Positions 7,965-20,311 are shown, counted from the first letter of the stretch. The stretch: 64,000 nucleotides of DNA from Modestobacter italicus (GCF_000306785.1 NC_017955.1:1984001-2048000); one strand, 5' to 3'. Notes: generated from the letters alone by a model not told the origin. Numbers and translations are program-made.

Positions 7965-8276
7965 GTCGTTCCTCTCGGTGGCGGTCCACGGGGATGCGGG
8001 GTGCGGGGCCAGCTCGTCGCCGGCAACGGTGCGCGTCCGTGTTGAGACAGACGGTAACGGAATGACGTCGGTCCGCGCGACCACATCGAGGGACGAGACG
8101 AACTGGTCCGCTTCGTCAGATGTTGACCGTGCGCCGCGCGCGAGTCCGTGGGGCGCGCGAGGCGCGTGCGACGGAACGGGGTTTCCGTGCCCGGTGTGCG
8201 GGACAATGAGGAGGTGCCGGAGAGCCCGACCGGCCCGCTGCCGCGCGTCCGCGCCGGCCTCTGCCGTGGGAGCTCC
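7965..8276. other. 312-base divergent intergenic region
   Basis: This lies between the excisionase-type regulator (minus) and the GAF-ANTAR gene (plus) and must hold both promoters. It is less GC-rich than its surroundings around 8040-8130. On the plus strand GTTT (8181) is followed after 15 bases by GGGACA (8200-8205), a loose resemblance to a SigB/SigF-type promoter (GTTT-N15-GGGTAT). No coding frame looks real here. Confidence 0.4.
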
Positions 8277-9005
8277 GTGACCCTCATCGTGGACTTCCAC
8301 GACGCCCTGACCGCTGCCGGGGCCGACCTGCCCGGCGTGGAGCTGCTGCCCGAGCGGCTCGCGCACGCGTGCGCGCAGGTGCTGCCGGTCGACGGCGCCG
8401 GGATCGGCCTCTTCTTCTCCGGCGGCCGGCGGCTCCCGCTCGGCGCCAGCGACCCGGTCTCGGGGGAGGCGGAGCGCCTGCAGTTCACCCTCGGCGACGG
8501 CCCCTGCCTCAGCTCCCACGCCTCCGGCGAGACCGTCGTCGCCGACGAGCCGACCCTCCGGTCCCGGTGGCCCGCCTTCCACGACGCCCTGCTGGCGCGG
8601 ACCACGGTGCGCGGCACCGTCTCGCTGCCCCTGGGCGGCCGGCTGCGTTCCATCGGTGCGCTCGACCTCTACCTCGTCCCCCCGCACGCCGTCGCCGGGG
8701 TCAGCCTGCTCGACGCCCGGGTCGTCGCCGCGGAGGTCGCCGCGGCGCTGCTGGCCGGGGGGCGCGGTGGGGAGCAGCCCGACGGGCCGGCCTGGCTGGA
8801 CACCCCGGCCGCGGGACGGCGGTCCCGGGTCTGGCAGGCGATGGGCTTCGTGAACTCCGGTCTGGGGCTGTCCAGCCCGGACGCGCTGGCCCTGCTCCGC
8901 GCGCACGCCTACGCCGAGGGTTCCTCCCTCGACGAGCTCGCGGTGCGGGTGGTCGGCCACGAGGTCCGGGTCGACGAGCTGTCCCCGGACCTCGGCACCC
9001 GGTGA
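8277..9005 (+). CDS. GAF and ANTAR domain regulator
   Basis: A 242-residue cytoplasmic signalling protein. An N-terminal GAF domain (about 1-160; GAGIGLFFSGGRRLPLGASD, LGDGPCLSSHASGE, SLPLGG) would bind a small ligand. A C-terminal three-helix ANTAR domain (about 180-235; VWQAMGFVNSGLGLSSPDAL, LLRAHAYAEGSSLDELAVRVV) would bind nascent RNA and act by antitermination. Such single-chain GAF-ANTAR proteins are common in actinobacteria. I chose the GTG at 8277, preceded by GGGAG; an in-frame GTG at 8214 is possible but sits directly on its GAGGAG. Confidence 0.85.
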   Translation: MTLIVDFHDALTAAGADLPGVELLPERLAHACAQVLPVDGAGIGLFFSGGRRLPLGASDPVSGEAERLQFTLGDGPCLSSHASGETVVADEPTLRSRWPAFHDALLARTTVRGTVSLPLGGRLRSIGALDLYLVPPHAVAGVSLLDARVVAAEVAAALLAGGRGGEQPDGPAWLDTPAAGRRSRVWQAMGFVNSGLGLSSPDALALLRAHAYAEGSSLDELAVRVVGHEVRVDELSPDLGTR

Positions 9006-9020
9006 CCGCGCGCCGGCTGG

Positions 9021-9713
9021 TCAGCCGCTGGCGAACGTGGCGTCGGTCCACGGGCCACCCGTCCACGGCTCGCGGCTGGAGGAGAGCCGGAGCCGTCCGG
9101 GTGCCGCCTCCAGCAGCTCGCCGAAGACGGTGGCGAACACCTGGCCGTCCCGCTCGTGCCGCACGACCAGGGCGCCGGGGTCGTCGGACGGCGGCCCGTC
9201 CTGCAGCAGGGCGCGCCAGCCGGCGGGGTGGTCGGCGGCCCGGAACGCGGCGAGGTGCCGCTCGGCCTTGCGGTCCTCAGGGCCACCCGAGGTGACCATG
9301 ACCGTGCCGGGGTCGTGCGCCACCTCCTGCACCACGTCGCCGTCGACGTCCCAGGTGACCAGCCGCTCGGGCGTGGCCAGGACGAGCAGGAAGGCGGCCA
9401 TCCCGTCGACGCGCACGTGCGCCCGCCAGTCCACCCCGTGCGTGGCCGCGAGCAGCGGCAGGACCCCGCGGCTGGGAGCACCCGGCGCGGCCGCCCGCCC
9501 CTGGGGCCGGTTGAGGACCAGTGCCGTGGCCCCGCTCGGGACGTCGGTGGCGCACCAGGTGCCGCCGGCCACCCGGTCGCGGCCGCCGACGGCGTCCGGG
9601 AACTCCGGCCACCACCGCCCCGGGTCGTCGAACGGGCGGCTGGTCAGCTCGTCCCGCAGCGCCAGGACCCGCACGGGGTCTCCTGCGGACCAGCGGACCA
9701 CCACGGTGCACAC
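9021..9713 (-). CDS. NRDE (TANGO2-like) family protein
   Basis: A 230-residue protein beginning MCTVVVRWSAGDPVRVLALR, the pattern of the NRDE/TANGO2 superfamily, in which the second-residue Cys is thought to be the N-terminal nucleophile after Met removal. The RDE of the family signature is visible (LALRDELTSRPFDDP), then GGTWCATD and LVLNRP. Members resemble Ntn hydrolases, but no bacterial substrate is established. It is a single gene, convergent with the GAF-ANTAR gene, and the chain lacks any export signal. Confidence 0.8.
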   Translation of the reverse strand: MCTVVVRWSAGDPVRVLALRDELTSRPFDDPGRWWPEFPDAVGGRDRVAGGTWCATDVPSGATALVLNRPQGRAAAPGAPSRGVLPLLAATHGVDWRAHVRVDGMAAFLLVLATPERLVTWDVDGDVVQEVAHDPGTVMVTSGGPEDRKAERHLAAFRAADHPAGWRALLQDGPPSDDPGALVVRHERDGQVFATVFGELLEAAPGRLRLSSSREPWTGGPWTDATFASG

Positions 9714-9755
9714 GGGCCCATCCTGCGGCCTCGGCCGCCCCGGGGTGGAGCCCGG

Positions 9756-9986
9756 TCAGCGGCGGGGCAGCCCGACCACCACCGGGGCGGAGGTGTGCGC
9801 GGTGCCGGCGGGGTGGGCGTCCCGGCCGGTGACGTGGCCGACCGTGCGCCACTGGCCCGGCGCCCAGGCCCGCAGCAGCAGCCCCTCGTCGGACAGGGCG
9901 AGCAGCGCGCCGCCCTCCGTCGTCAGCAGGTCGGCCTCGACCCGCTCGTCCTGGCCCTTCGTGGTCCCCACCGTCCAGATCGGCAT
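9756..9986 (-). CDS. small conserved hypothetical protein
   Basis: A 76-residue protein beginning MPIWTVGTTKGQ, with a beta-rich look (VEADLLTTEGGALLALSDEG, LLLRAWAPGQWRTVGHV). The ATG at 9986 has GGGGAG five bases upstream, better placed than the in-frame GTG at 9992. The sequence could form a small beta-barrel or beta-propeller-blade-like domain, but I do not recognise a family. Upstream, around 10097-10124, is an unusually AT-rich stretch (ATCGATTCGAAAT) that probably marks its promoter. Confidence 0.6.
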   Translation of the reverse strand: MPIWTVGTTKGQDERVEADLLTTEGGALLALSDEGLLLRAWAPGQWRTVGHVTGRDAHPAGTAHTSAPVVVGLPRR

Positions 9987-10137
9987 GCGCACTCCCCGGC
10001 GTCGGGACGCCTCTCGTCAGCGCCCGGTACGCCCACGCAAGCGGGCGCGCACCCGGACGTCAACCACGGGCTGGCGCGTCCTCGCTCTCCGTGAACGAGA
10101 CGGTATCGATTCGAAATCTGTCGGACTCGGGTGCGGC

Positions 10138-10833
10138 TCAGTCCCGGCGGGCGGCGGCGAAGGGCCCGGACAGCGCCGCCCACTGCAGCAGCATGACCGT
10201 CTTGGCGTCGACGACGCGCCCGTCGGTGGTCCCGGCGAGCGCGTCGTCGAAGGCCAGCTCGCACACCTCGATGTCCTCGCCCTCCTCCGCCAGCCCCCCG
10301 CCTTGGGCGGCCCGCGTACGCGGCGAGTACGGCGCGGCGAAGAAGTGCAGGCGCTCGGTCACCGAGCCGGGGCTCATCCAGACCTGGAACACCTCCTGCA
10401 GCTCGCCGACCACCACCCCGAGCTCCTCCGCGGCCTCGCGGCGGATCGCGGTGGCCGGGTCGTCGTCGTCCAGCAGCCCGGCGGCGGTCTCCAGCAGCAG
10501 CCCGTCGGGGTGGCCGTTGACGTACACGGGGTAGCGGAACTGCCGGGCGAGCAGCACGGTGCGCCGGTCCGGGTCGTAGAGCAGCACGGTGGCGCCGTTG
10601 CCGCGGTCGTAGGTCTCCCGCTGCTGGGTCTGCCAGCTCCCGTCGCTGCGGCGGACCTCCAGGGTGGTGCGCCGCAGCACGTGCCACCCGGCCGCCAGCA
10701 GCTCGACGTCCCGGACGCGGACGTCCGGGTTGCCGGTCAGGTCCCGCCCGGCCCGGTCGAGGCCGGTCCGGCCCCGCGCGTCGGGGACGTCCACACCGGG
10801 CACCGGCGGCCGGAGAGCGGCCGGCGCGGTCAC
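10138..10833 (-). CDS. nudK: Nudix hydrolase, GDP-mannose pyrophosphatase (NudK-like)
   Basis: A 231-residue Nudix enzyme. The approach YDRGNGATVLLYDPDRRTVL and LARQFRYPVYVNGHPDG, the Nudix box (GLLDDDDP, then REAAEELG) and the MSPGSVTERLHFF segment match the NudK subgroup, which hydrolyses GDP-mannose and related sugar nucleotides with Mg2+. The Glu at position 7 of the box is Asp, and the box keeps the GLLD core typical of NudK. The first ~40 residues are an actinobacterial extension. The GTG at 10833 overlaps the stop of the upstream DUF4406-like gene as GTGA. Confidence 0.88.
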   Translation of the reverse strand: MTAPAALRPPVPGVDVPDARGRTGLDRAGRDLTGNPDVRVRDVELLAAGWHVLRRTTLEVRRSDGSWQTQQRETYDRGNGATVLLYDPDRRTVLLARQFRYPVYVNGHPDGLLLETAAGLLDDDDPATAIRREAAEELGVVVGELQEVFQVWMSPGSVTERLHFFAAPYSPRTRAAQGGGLAEEGEDIEVCELAFDDALAGTTDGRVVDAKTVMLLQWAALSGPFAAARRD

Positions 10834-11222
10834 GCTGCGTCCCCGACCGCGACGGCGGGGACGTCCTCGACGCGGGAGTACACCGGCAGGCCGCGCTGCC
10901 GCGCGATCGCGACGTCGTGGTCGGCGCCGGTCGACTCGCCCGGCAGCCGGAGGACCGCGTCGCAGCGGGCCAGCAGGCGCTCGGCCGCCGGGTACAGCAC
11001 CTGCTCCGCCAGCGGGTCGCCGACGTCCGCCCCGGCGCTGCGCAGGACCGGCAGGGCGACCCACTCGCCGATCACCGGGAGGTGCCCGGCGCGGAACAGC
11101 GGCCAGGCCGCCTGCTCGAGACGGGCCAGGTTGGCGGCCATGAGAGCGGGGTCGCCGCCCGTGCCCGACCGGTACGGGCCCGCGATGAGGATGAGCAATG
11201 ACTGCTGCACGGTGGTGGTCAT
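10830..11222 (-). CDS. DUF4406-like / nucleoside deoxyribosyltransferase-fold protein
   Basis: A 130-residue protein with the pattern LLILIAGPYRSG near the N-terminus, a middle helix rich in Leu/Ala, a CDAVLRLPGESTGADHDVAIA segment and a final GLPVYSRVEDV strand. This is the layout of the DUF4406/nucleoside 2-deoxyribosyltransferase-like Rossmannoid fold, whose members cleave or exchange nucleoside glycosidic bonds; activity here is inferred only. It starts at the ATG at 11222 and overlaps nudK by 4 bases, so the two are translationally coupled. It is divergent from the DeoR regulator. Confidence 0.7.
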   Translation of the reverse strand: MTTTVQQSLLILIAGPYRSGTGGDPALMAANLARLEQAAWPLFRAGHLPVIGEWVALPVLRSAGADVGDPLAEQVLYPAAERLLARCDAVLRLPGESTGADHDVAIARQRGLPVYSRVEDVPAVAVGDAA

Positions 11223-11282
11223 GGCGGGGGAGAGTACGCTCAAACCGGCATCAACGTGAAGGACCGTGCAGAGGAGACCGAC

Positions 11283-12053
11283 GTGCTCGTCCCCGAGCGC
11301 AGGGAGCTGCTGCTCACCCGGTTGCACCGCGACGGCCGGCTCATCGCCAAGGACGTCGCCGCCGAGCTGGGGCTGAGCGAGGACAGCGTCCGCCGCGACC
11401 TGCGGGAGCTGGCCGCCGCCGGGCTGTGCCAGCGCGTCTACGGCGGGGCCGTCCCCGCCTCGCCCGCGGTCGCGGACTACGCGACCCGGCGCGGGGTCGC
11501 CGTGGACAGCAAGGCGCGGGTGGCTGCGGCGGCCGTGCAGCTGATCGCACCGGGGAGCACCGTCCTGCTCGACGGCGGCACCACCGCGCTCGCCGTCGTG
11601 GCGGCGCTGCCGCGCGACCTGGTCGCGACGGTCGTCACGCACAGCCCCACCGTCGCCGCCGCGCTGGTGGACCACCCCGGCGTGGAGGTCTACGTGCTGG
11701 GCGGCCGGCTGTTCAAGCACTCCGCCGTCACCTGCGGGGCTGCCGCCGTCGAGGCCGCGGCGGGGGTCAACGCCGACCTGTTCCTGCTGGGCGTCACCGG
11801 CGTCCACCCGGACAGCGGGCTGACCACCGGGGACGCCGACGAGGCGGCCATGAAGCGCGCCCTCGCCCGGCGGGCCGCCGACACCTACGTGCTGGCCAGC
11901 AGCGAGAAGATCGGCGCGGCCTCGCCGTTCACCGTGCTGCCGCTGGCCGACGTCGCCGGCATCGTCACCGACGCCCCGCCCTCGCACGAGGTGGTGGCCC
12001 GGCTGGTGCAGCTCGGGGTGCCGGTCGTCCAGGCGGCTGCCGACCCGGGTTGA
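11283..12053 (+). CDS. DeoR-family transcriptional regulator
   Basis: A 256-residue repressor. The N-terminal winged HTH is clear (RLIAKDVAAELGLSEDSVRR, then DLRELAAAGLCQRVYGGAV), followed by a ribose-5-phosphate-isomerase-like sensor domain with DGGTTALAVVAAL, VTHSP, VYVLGGR and a closing DADEAAMKRAL/SSEKIG. Ligands of such domains are usually sugar phosphates. The GTG at 11283 has GAGGAG at ideal spacing; the GTG at 11256 is in frame but lacks one. A possible -10 (TACGCT, 11235) lies in the short gap to the divergent DUF4406-nudK pair, which is its most likely target. Confidence 0.88.
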   Translation: MLVPERRELLLTRLHRDGRLIAKDVAAELGLSEDSVRRDLRELAAAGLCQRVYGGAVPASPAVADYATRRGVAVDSKARVAAAAVQLIAPGSTVLLDGGTTALAVVAALPRDLVATVVTHSPTVAAALVDHPGVEVYVLGGRLFKHSAVTCGAAAVEAAAGVNADLFLLGVTGVHPDSGLTTGDADEAAMKRALARRAADTYVLASSEKIGAASPFTVLPLADVAGIVTDAPPSHEVVARLVQLGVPVVQAAADPG

Positions 12054-12177
12054 CCGACGGGTCGCCCGCCCGGCTGTGGTTGGCTCTCCACGACGGGGGA
12101 CCGCGCGAGTGCTGCGGCCCCGTCGAGGCGGACCCGGCGGGTCCGCGTCCCCGTCGCAGGCGGGGGCGGTGGTGACG

Positions 12178-14779
<2,602 letters not shown>

Positions 14780-14792
14780 CCGGCCCGGCGGC

Positions 14793-15635
14793 TCAGGCCC
14801 GCTGCGCCCGCCGCTGGAACGCCACGGCCAGCCGCGGGTAGGCGCGGGGGAGCAGCCGGACCAGCAGGTCGACGACCTTGGCGTCGTTGCCGACCAGGAT
14901 GCGCGGCCGGCCGGCCTCCACGCCGGCCACGATGGTCCGCGCCGCCTGCTCCGGTGGCATCCGCAGCAGCTTGTCGTTGTAGAGCCGCGCCCGCCGCTCG
15001 TCCTCCGGGGTGAGCACGCCGCGCTCCCGGTCCCGCTCGATCGCCGCCGTCGCGATGTTGGTCTTCACCCCGCCCGGGTGCACCACGGTGACCTGCACCG
15101 GGTGCCCGGCCTGCAGCATCTCGCTGCGCAGCGCCTCGGTGAACCCGCGGACGGCGAACTTGCTGGCGCTGTAGGCGTTGATCGACGCCTGCGCCATGAT
15201 CCCGTTCAGGCTGGAGATGTTGACCACGTGCCCGTCGCCGGAGGCGACCAGGTACGGGAGGAAGGCCTTCGTGCCGTGCAGGACGCCGAAGAGGTTGATG
15301 CCGAGGATCCGGTCGTAGTCCTCCCAGTCGCTGTCGAGCACCGTGCCGCCGCCGGCGACCCCGGCGTTGTTGTAGACCTGGTGGACGACGCCGAAGTGAT
15401 CGGCCACTGCGGCCGCGTGGGCCAGCACGGCGGCCCGGTCGGCGACGTCCAGCCGCGCGGCAAGCACCTCGGCGCCCAGCGCCCGGGCCCGGTCGGCGGT
15501 CGCGGCCAGGCCGGCCTCGTCGACGTCGGACACCGCCAGCCGGGCACCGCGCCGGGCCAGCTCGAGGGCCAGCTGCCGGCCGATGCCGGACCCGGCGCCG
15601 GTGACGACGGCGACCTTGCCGGTGACGCTGCTCAT
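14793..15635 (-). CDS. SDR family oxidoreductase (SadH-like position)
   Basis: A 280-residue classical short-chain dehydrogenase: the NAD(P) motif VTGAGSGIG, the YNNAGV motif, the catalytic Ser in ISSLNG and YSASK with the Tyr-Lys pair. The C-terminal part is longer than in FabG types and ends in a basic segment (LLPRAYPRLAVAFQRRAQRA), as in membrane-associated SDRs. The ATG at 15635 has AGGAG at good spacing and overlaps the upstream hydrolase stop as ATGA. It is the last gene of the monooxygenase-hydrolase-SDR operon and probably oxidises or reduces a lipid-like alcohol/ketone in that pathway. Confidence 0.88.
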   Translation of the reverse strand: MSSVTGKVAVVTGAGSGIGRQLALELARRGARLAVSDVDEAGLAATADRARALGAEVLAARLDVADRAAVLAHAAAVADHFGVVHQVYNNAGVAGGGTVLDSDWEDYDRILGINLFGVLHGTKAFLPYLVASGDGHVVNISSLNGIMAQASINAYSASKFAVRGFTEALRSEMLQAGHPVQVTVVHPGGVKTNIATAAIERDRERGVLTPEDERRARLYNDKLLRMPPEQAARTIVAGVEAGRPRILVGNDAKVVDLLVRLLPRAYPRLAVAFQRRAQRA

Positions 15636-16588
15636 CGGGCATCTCCTGCCGGGAGGGGGGCGCCCGCGCTGCGGGCGAGGTCGGTGCTGAGCTCGACCAG
15701 CTGGTCGACGACGCCCGGCGCCAGGTGGTGGCCCAGCTCGGGGATCTCCACGTGCCGGGCACCGGGGACGGCGTCGGCGGTGGCCCGGCCGCCGGTCGGG
15801 TGCACCATCCGGTCGGTCGAGCCGTGGACGACGAGGGTCGGCGCGGTGATCCGCCGCAGCTCGGCGGTGCGGTCGCCGGAGGCCTGGATGGCGCTGATCT
15901 GCCGCGGCACCCCGGCCCGGGCGGCGACGCCGCCGCTGCGCTCCCAGAGCCCGACGGCCCACGCGCGCTCGAGGTCGTCGTCGGGCAGCGCGGTCGGCGA
16001 GCCGATGTGCCGGAGCATCCCGAGGTGCCGCTCCACCGACTCCTCGACCGTCCGGGCCGGGCCCCGGGCCAGCCGGGCCAGGGTGGACCGGGCCGGCTGC
16101 CCGACCCGCCGGTCCCCGGTGGTGGAGAAGATCGAGGTGAGGCTGGCGACCCGGGCGGGGTGCCGGGCGGCGACGGTCTGCGCGATCATCCCGCCCATCG
16201 ACATCCCGACCAGGTGCACCCGGTCGATCCCCAGGGAGTCGAGCAGCCCGACGGTGTCGGCGGCCATGTCGGCGAGGTCGTAGGCGTCCGGCCGCGGCCG
16301 GGCGAGCAGCTGGCGCAGCCGGCCCGGCGGCGGGGTGGCGATCCGGGTCGACCGGCCGATGTCCCGGTTGTCGAACCGGACCACCCGGAAGCCGCGCCCG
16401 ACGAAGCCGTCGACCATCCGCTGCGGCCAGGACGTGAGGTCGATGCCCAGCCCGGCGATCAGCAGCAGCGGCACGCCGGCGTCGGGCCCCTCGGTGCGGA
16501 AGCACAGCCGCGGCCCGGCCGGCAGGTCGACGAACCGGTCGCCGGCGGCGTCCTCGGCGAGCACCGGGTCGGGGGTCGGGGCGGTCAC
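15632..16588 (-). CDS. alpha/beta hydrolase (LipR-like position)
   Basis: A 318-residue alpha/beta-hydrolase-fold enzyme. The nucleophile elbow is GMSMGG (Ser), with a candidate acid in [15 protein letters not shown] (Asp) and His in IPELGHHL. The oxyanion region [13 protein letters not shown] and the [11 protein letters not shown] loop are typical of esterases next to Baeyer-Villiger enzymes. The GTG at 16588 overlaps the monooxygenase stop (GTGA). A lactone or ester made by the upstream monooxygenase is the natural substrate to propose. Cytoplasmic; no signal peptide. Confidence 0.85.
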   Translation of the reverse strand: MTAPTPDPVLAEDAAGDRFVDLPAGPRLCFRTEGPDAGVPLLLIAGLGIDLTSWPQRMVDGFVGRGFRVVRFDNRDIGRSTRIATPPPGRLRQLLARPRPDAYDLADMAADTVGLLDSLGIDRVHLVGMSMGGMIAQTVAARHPARVASLTSIFSTTGDRRVGQPARSTLARLARGPARTVEESVERHLGMLRHIGSPTALPDDDLERAWAVGLWERSGGVAARAGVPRQISAIQASGDRTAELRRITAPTLVVHGSTDRMVHPTGGRATADAVPGARHVEIPELGHHLAPGVVDQLVELSTDLARSAGAPLPAGDAR

Positions 16589-18078
16589 GCGCCGACCCCC
16601 GCCCGGACGGCGGCGCGGGAGAAGTGCAGCTCGGGGTCGACGACGTTGCCGGCCCGCAGCAGCCCGACGTCGGTGCGGTAGTCCATCGAGGTCAGCCAGG
16701 GCGCCCGGTCCCCCTGCCGGGGCAGCTGGTCGACGGCGCGCCGGACGTAGCCCGCGCCGAAGTCCAGCAGCGGGCGGGTGGGCATGCCCGGGTCGGCGAG
16801 CTCGGGCCGGACGGCGTCGTACCCGTGCTCGTCCATGTGGGTGAGCAGCCGGCAGAAGTGCTCGCAGAGCAGCCCGACCTTCAGCGTCCAGGAGCTGTTG
16901 GTGTAGCCGATCGCGTAGGCGAGGTTGGGCACGCCGGACAGCATCACGCCCTTGTAGGCGACCGTCTCGGGCAGCCGCACCTCGGCGCCGTCCACGGTCA
17001 GCCCGATGCCGCCGAAGGCCTGCACGTTCAGCCCGGTGGCGGTCACGATGACGTCGGCGGCCAGCTCGCGGCCGGACTCCAGCAGCACGCCCTGCTCGGT
17101 GAAGGTGGCGATCCGGTCGGTGACGACCTCCGCCGTCCCCTCCCGGATGGCGCGGAACAGGTCGCCGTCCGGGACGGCGCACAGCCGCTGGTCCCAGGGC
17201 CCGTACGGCGGCTTGAAGTGCTCGTCGACCGGATAGCCCTCGGGCAGGTGCTTGGTGTTGACCCAGCGGATCAGCGCCCGGGCCCGCTCCGGGTGCTTCT
17301 GGCAGAACCGCCAGACCAGCCGGCCCTTGGCGATGTTCTTGCGCCGCACGATCGGGTACGCGCGCTCCTCGCCGAGCACCTTCCGCAGCCGGTTGGCCAG
17401 CTTGTCCTCGGCCGGCACCGGCAGCACGTAGCTCGGCGTCCGCTGCAGCATGGTGACGTGCCCGGCGGTCTCCGCCAGCGCGGGCACCAGGGTGACCGCG
17501 GTGGCGCCGCTGCCGATGACCACGACCCGCTTGCCGGTGGTGTCCAGGTCCGCCGGCCAGTGCTGCGGGTGCACGATCGGCCCGGCGAAGCGCTCGCGGC
17601 CCTCGAAGTGCGGGGTGAAGCCCTCGTCGTAGCGGTAGTAGCCACCGGCGCAGAACAGCCAGCTGCAGGTGAGCGCCGTCCGCTCGCCGGTGTCGGTGTG
17701 CTCGACCTCGACGGTCCAGCGCGCCTCCGCCGACGACCAGGAGGCGGCGACGACCTTCGAGTGGAACCGGACGTGCCGGTCGATGCCGTGCTCGGCGGCG
17801 GTCGTGCGCAGGTAGTCCAGGATCCGGTCGGCCCCGGCGATCGACCGCGGGTCCCGCCACGGCGCGAACTCGTAGCCGAAGGTGTGCAGGTCCGAGTCCG
17901 ACCGGATGCCGGGGTAGCGGAACAGGTCCCACGTGCCCCCGGTGGCCGCGCGCGCCTCCAGCAGCGCGAAGCTGCGCTGCGGGTGGTCGCGCTGCAGGTA
18001 GTACGCGGCGCCGATGCCGGAGATGCCGGCTCCGACGACGAGGACGTCGAGGTGCTCGACCGGGGTCGAGGAGGTCAT
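16585..18078 (-). CDS. FAD-dependent Baeyer-Villiger monooxygenase (EthA/MymA-like)
   Basis: A 497-residue flavoprotein. The FAD motif [15 protein letters not shown] opens the chain. The Baeyer-Villiger fingerprint FxGxxxHxxxW is visible as [11 protein letters not shown], and the second GxGxxA motif ([12 protein letters not shown]) would bind [21 protein letters not shown] is the usual active-site segment. Length and motifs match EthA/MymA of mycobacteria, which oxidise ketones and activate thioamide drugs. It is first in a three-gene operon with hydrolase and SDR, and a PucR regulator is divergent, about 110 bases away. Start ATG 18078 is unambiguous. Confidence 0.9.
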   Translation of the reverse strand: MTSSTPVEHLDVLVVGAGISGIGAAYYLQRDHPQRSFALLEARAATGGTWDLFRYPGIRSDSDLHTFGYEFAPWRDPRSIAGADRILDYLRTTAAEHGIDRHVRFHSKVVAASWSSAEARWTVEVEHTDTGERTALTCSWLFCAGGYYRYDEGFTPHFEGRERFAGPIVHPQHWPADLDTTGKRVVVIGSGATAVTLVPALAETAGHVTMLQRTPSYVLPVPAEDKLANRLRKVLGEERAYPIVRRKNIAKGRLVWRFCQKHPERARALIRWVNTKHLPEGYPVDEHFKPPYGPWDQRLCAVPDGDLFRAIREGTAEVVTDRIATFTEQGVLLESGRELAADVIVTATGLNVQAFGGIGLTVDGAEVRLPETVAYKGVMLSGVPNLAYAIGYTNSSWTLKVGLLCEHFCRLLTHMDEHGYDAVRPELADPGMPTRPLLDFGAGYVRRAVDQLPRQGDRAPWLTSMDYRTDVGLLRAGNVVDPELHFSRAAVRAGVGA

Positions 18079-18186
18079 GGGTGCTCCAGCCTGAGGGACG
18101 ACTGGCTCCCACTGTGCGTGACCCCCGCCACCCCGTGCCAGCACGGTGTGCACCTCGGTGGGGCCGTCGTGGTGCACGATGACCCG

Positions 18187-19419
18187 GTGACGCGCGACTG
18201 GCCCAGTCCCTCGGCGACCGTGCGCGAGCTGTTCCGGCGCGGGGCCGAGATCGCCCTGGACCCGCGGGCGGACTGGGTGGCCGAGCTGCACCGGGCGTCG
18301 CTGAGCGGTGCAGGGATGCGCCCGGTCGCCGAGGACCCGGTGCTGGCCGAGGCGACCCGGCGGGCGAACCTGGCCAACCTGCTGCACTGGGCGGCGGCCA
18401 ACGTGCAGCGACCCGGTGAGCGGGTGCCGGTGGACCTCGGGCCGGAGGTGCTGGAGGCCTCCCGCGACCTGGTGCGGCGCGGGCTGGACCACAGCGGCCT
18501 GGACGCCTACCGCACGGCGCAGGGGGTGGCCTGGCGGCGGTGGATGGAGATCTGCTTCCGGCTGACCGAGGACCCCGGTGAGCTGCGCGAGCTGCTGGAC
18601 GTCTCGGCGCTGTCGATCACCACCTTCATCGACGACACGGTCGCCGCGGTCTCGGCGCGGATGTCCGCCGAGCGGGCCGAGCTGACCCGCGGAGCGCACG
18701 CGGAACGGCGGGCCGCGGTCTCGCTGCTGCTGGAGGGGGCGCCGCTGGGCCGGGCCCGGGCCGAGGCCCAGCTCGGCTACGGGCTCACCGGGCCGCACAC
18801 CGCGGTGATCGTGTGGGGCGGGTCGGGGCCCGGGGTGTCCGAGCAGCTGGAGGCCGCCGCGGAGGCGACCATGCGGGCCAGCGGCGCCGCGCGGCGGCTG
18901 ACCGTGGTGGCCGGCGCGACCGCGCTGTGGGTGTGGCTGCCGGTCGGCCGGGCGCCCGAGGTCGACGCGGTGGCCGCGGGGCTGTCCACCGCCCCCGACG
19001 TCCGGGTGGCCATCGGCCGGCCGGGCACCGACGTCGACGGCTTCCGGCGCAGCCACCTGGACGCCGCGACCACCCAGCAGATGCTCGCCCGGCTCACCTC
19101 GCCGCAGCAGGTCGCCCGGCACGAGGACGTGCAGCTCGTCGCGCTGCTGACCAGCCAGCCCACCCGGGCCGACGAGTTCCTCGCCGACACCCTCGGCGGC
19201 CTGCTGGGCGCCGACCCCGAGACGCAGCTGATGGTGCTGACCTACGTGCGCGAGCTGGGCAACGCCACCCGGACGGCGCAGCGGCTCTACACCCACCGCA
19301 ACACCGTGCTCCGCCGGCTGGCCCGGGCCGACGAGCTGCTCCCGCGGCCGCTGGCCGACGACGTGCTGGCCGTCGCCGCCGCCCTGGAGGTGCTGCGCTG
19401 GCGCGGGAGGGCCGGCTGA
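18187..19419 (+). CDS. PucR-family transcriptional regulator
   Basis: A 410-residue regulator. The C-terminal PucR-type HTH is clear ([20 protein letters not shown], then [12 protein letters not shown]), preceded by a GGDEF-like CdaR middle domain ([30 protein letters not shown]). The N-terminal helical part ([20 protein letters not shown]) probably senses the effector. The GTG at 18187 is my choice: no ribosome binding site, but a -10-like CACGAT ends six bases upstream, suggesting a leaderless message; in-frame GTGs at 18172 and 18148 are possible. It faces the monooxygenase operon and most likely controls it. Confidence 0.85.
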   Translation: MTRDWPSPSATVRELFRRGAEIALDPRADWVAELHRASLSGAGMRPVAEDPVLAEATRRANLANLLHWAAANVQRPGERVPVDLGPEVLEASRDLVRRGLDHSGLDAYRTAQGVAWRRWMEICFRLTEDPGELRELLDVSALSITTFIDDTVAAVSARMSAERAELTRGAHAERRAAVSLLLEGAPLGRARAEAQLGYGLTGPHTAVIVWGGSGPGVSEQLEAAAEATMRASGAARRLTVVAGATALWVWLPVGRAPEVDAVAAGLSTAPDVRVAIGRPGTDVDGFRRSHLDAATTQQMLARLTSPQQVARHEDVQLVALLTSQPTRADEFLADTLGGLLGADPETQLMVLTYVRELGNATRTAQRLYTHRNTVLRRLARADELLPRPLADDVLAVAAALEVLRWRGRAG

Positions 19420-19492
19420 ACAAGGTCGGCGCTGGACGGCGACGTGGCCGCCGCGGGACTCTTCCCCCCAGCACCGGTCGGAGGGGGCCTGC

Positions 19493-20236
19493 GTGGGCGA
19501 GACCGTGGACGACCTCATCGCGCGCATGGTCGCGCTGCTCACCCCGCTGGAGGCCGACGGCGACCCGGGCCGGTTCTTCCTCGGCACCTACCTGCGGATC
19601 ACCCGGGCGGTCGCCACGGCGCTGGGCGACGGGCTGTTCGAGGACCCGGCCTGGGTGGAGACCTGGGACGTGGACTTCGCCGGCCTCTACCTCGACGCGC
19701 TGGAGGCCCACCACCGGGACCCGGCCACCGCCCCGGCCCCGTGGCGGCGGGCGTTCGGCGCCTCGCCCGCGCTGCGGCCCGAGGCGCACGTGCTGCTCGG
19801 GGTCAACGCGCACATCAACTTCGACCTGCCGCAGTCGCTGGTCCGGGTCATCCCCACCGAGGAGTTCGCCGACCCCGGCGCGCTGGACCGCCGCCGGCGC
19901 GACCACGAGCGGATCGACGCCGTCCTCGCCTCCCGCGTGGCCACCGAGGACGTCGAGCTGCAGCGGGCCGGTGACCCGCGCACCCTGCTGGACCGCCTGC
20001 TCACGCCGGTGAACCACCTCGCCACCCGGACCTTCCTGCGGGAGTCCCGGCGGAAGGTGTGGGCCAACACCACCGTGCTGCACCAGGCGCGGCTGGCCGG
20101 GGACTGGGAGTACCGGCGCCGGCTGGGCGAGCTGAGCCGGCTCAGCGACGCCCGGGTCGCCGACCTGCTCCGCCCCGGCCCGGTGCTGCTCCGCCTGGCC
20201 GTGCGCGGCTTCGGCGTCCAGCTCCCCACCGGCTGA
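19493..20236 (+). CDS. DUF5995 family protein
   Basis: A 247-residue cytoplasmic, mostly helical protein of the DUF5995 family. Telling segments are [36 protein letters not shown] and [20 protein letters not shown]. The NAHINFDLP stretch, with conserved His, Asn and Asp, could be a metal or active site, but the family has no assigned function. The GTG at 19493 follows GGAGGGGG at good spacing. It sits 74 bases after the PucR gene and 76 before the DUF4062 gene, so it may belong to either unit. Confidence 0.75.
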   Translation: MGETVDDLIARMVALLTPLEADGDPGRFFLGTYLRITRAVATALGDGLFEDPAWVETWDVDFAGLYLDALEAHHRDPATAPAPWRRAFGASPALRPEAHVLLGVNAHINFDLPQSLVRVIPTEEFADPGALDRRRRDHERIDAVLASRVATEDVELQRAGDPRTLLDRLLTPVNHLATRTFLRESRRKVWANTTVLHQARLAGDWEYRRRLGELSRLSDARVADLLRPGPVLLRLAVRGFGVQLPTG

Positions 20237-20311
20237 GCCCCTGGCGCGGCTGCCCCCTGGTGCGCCATGCTCGGCGGCGACCACGCCGCTGCTCCCCCGG
20301 GAGGTGGGCCG

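Noticed and set aside
8160..8216. GTG at 8214 as start of the GAF-ANTAR gene
   Set aside because: In frame, but its GAGGAG abuts the codon with no spacing, and the added residues are not GAF-like; 8277 is better.
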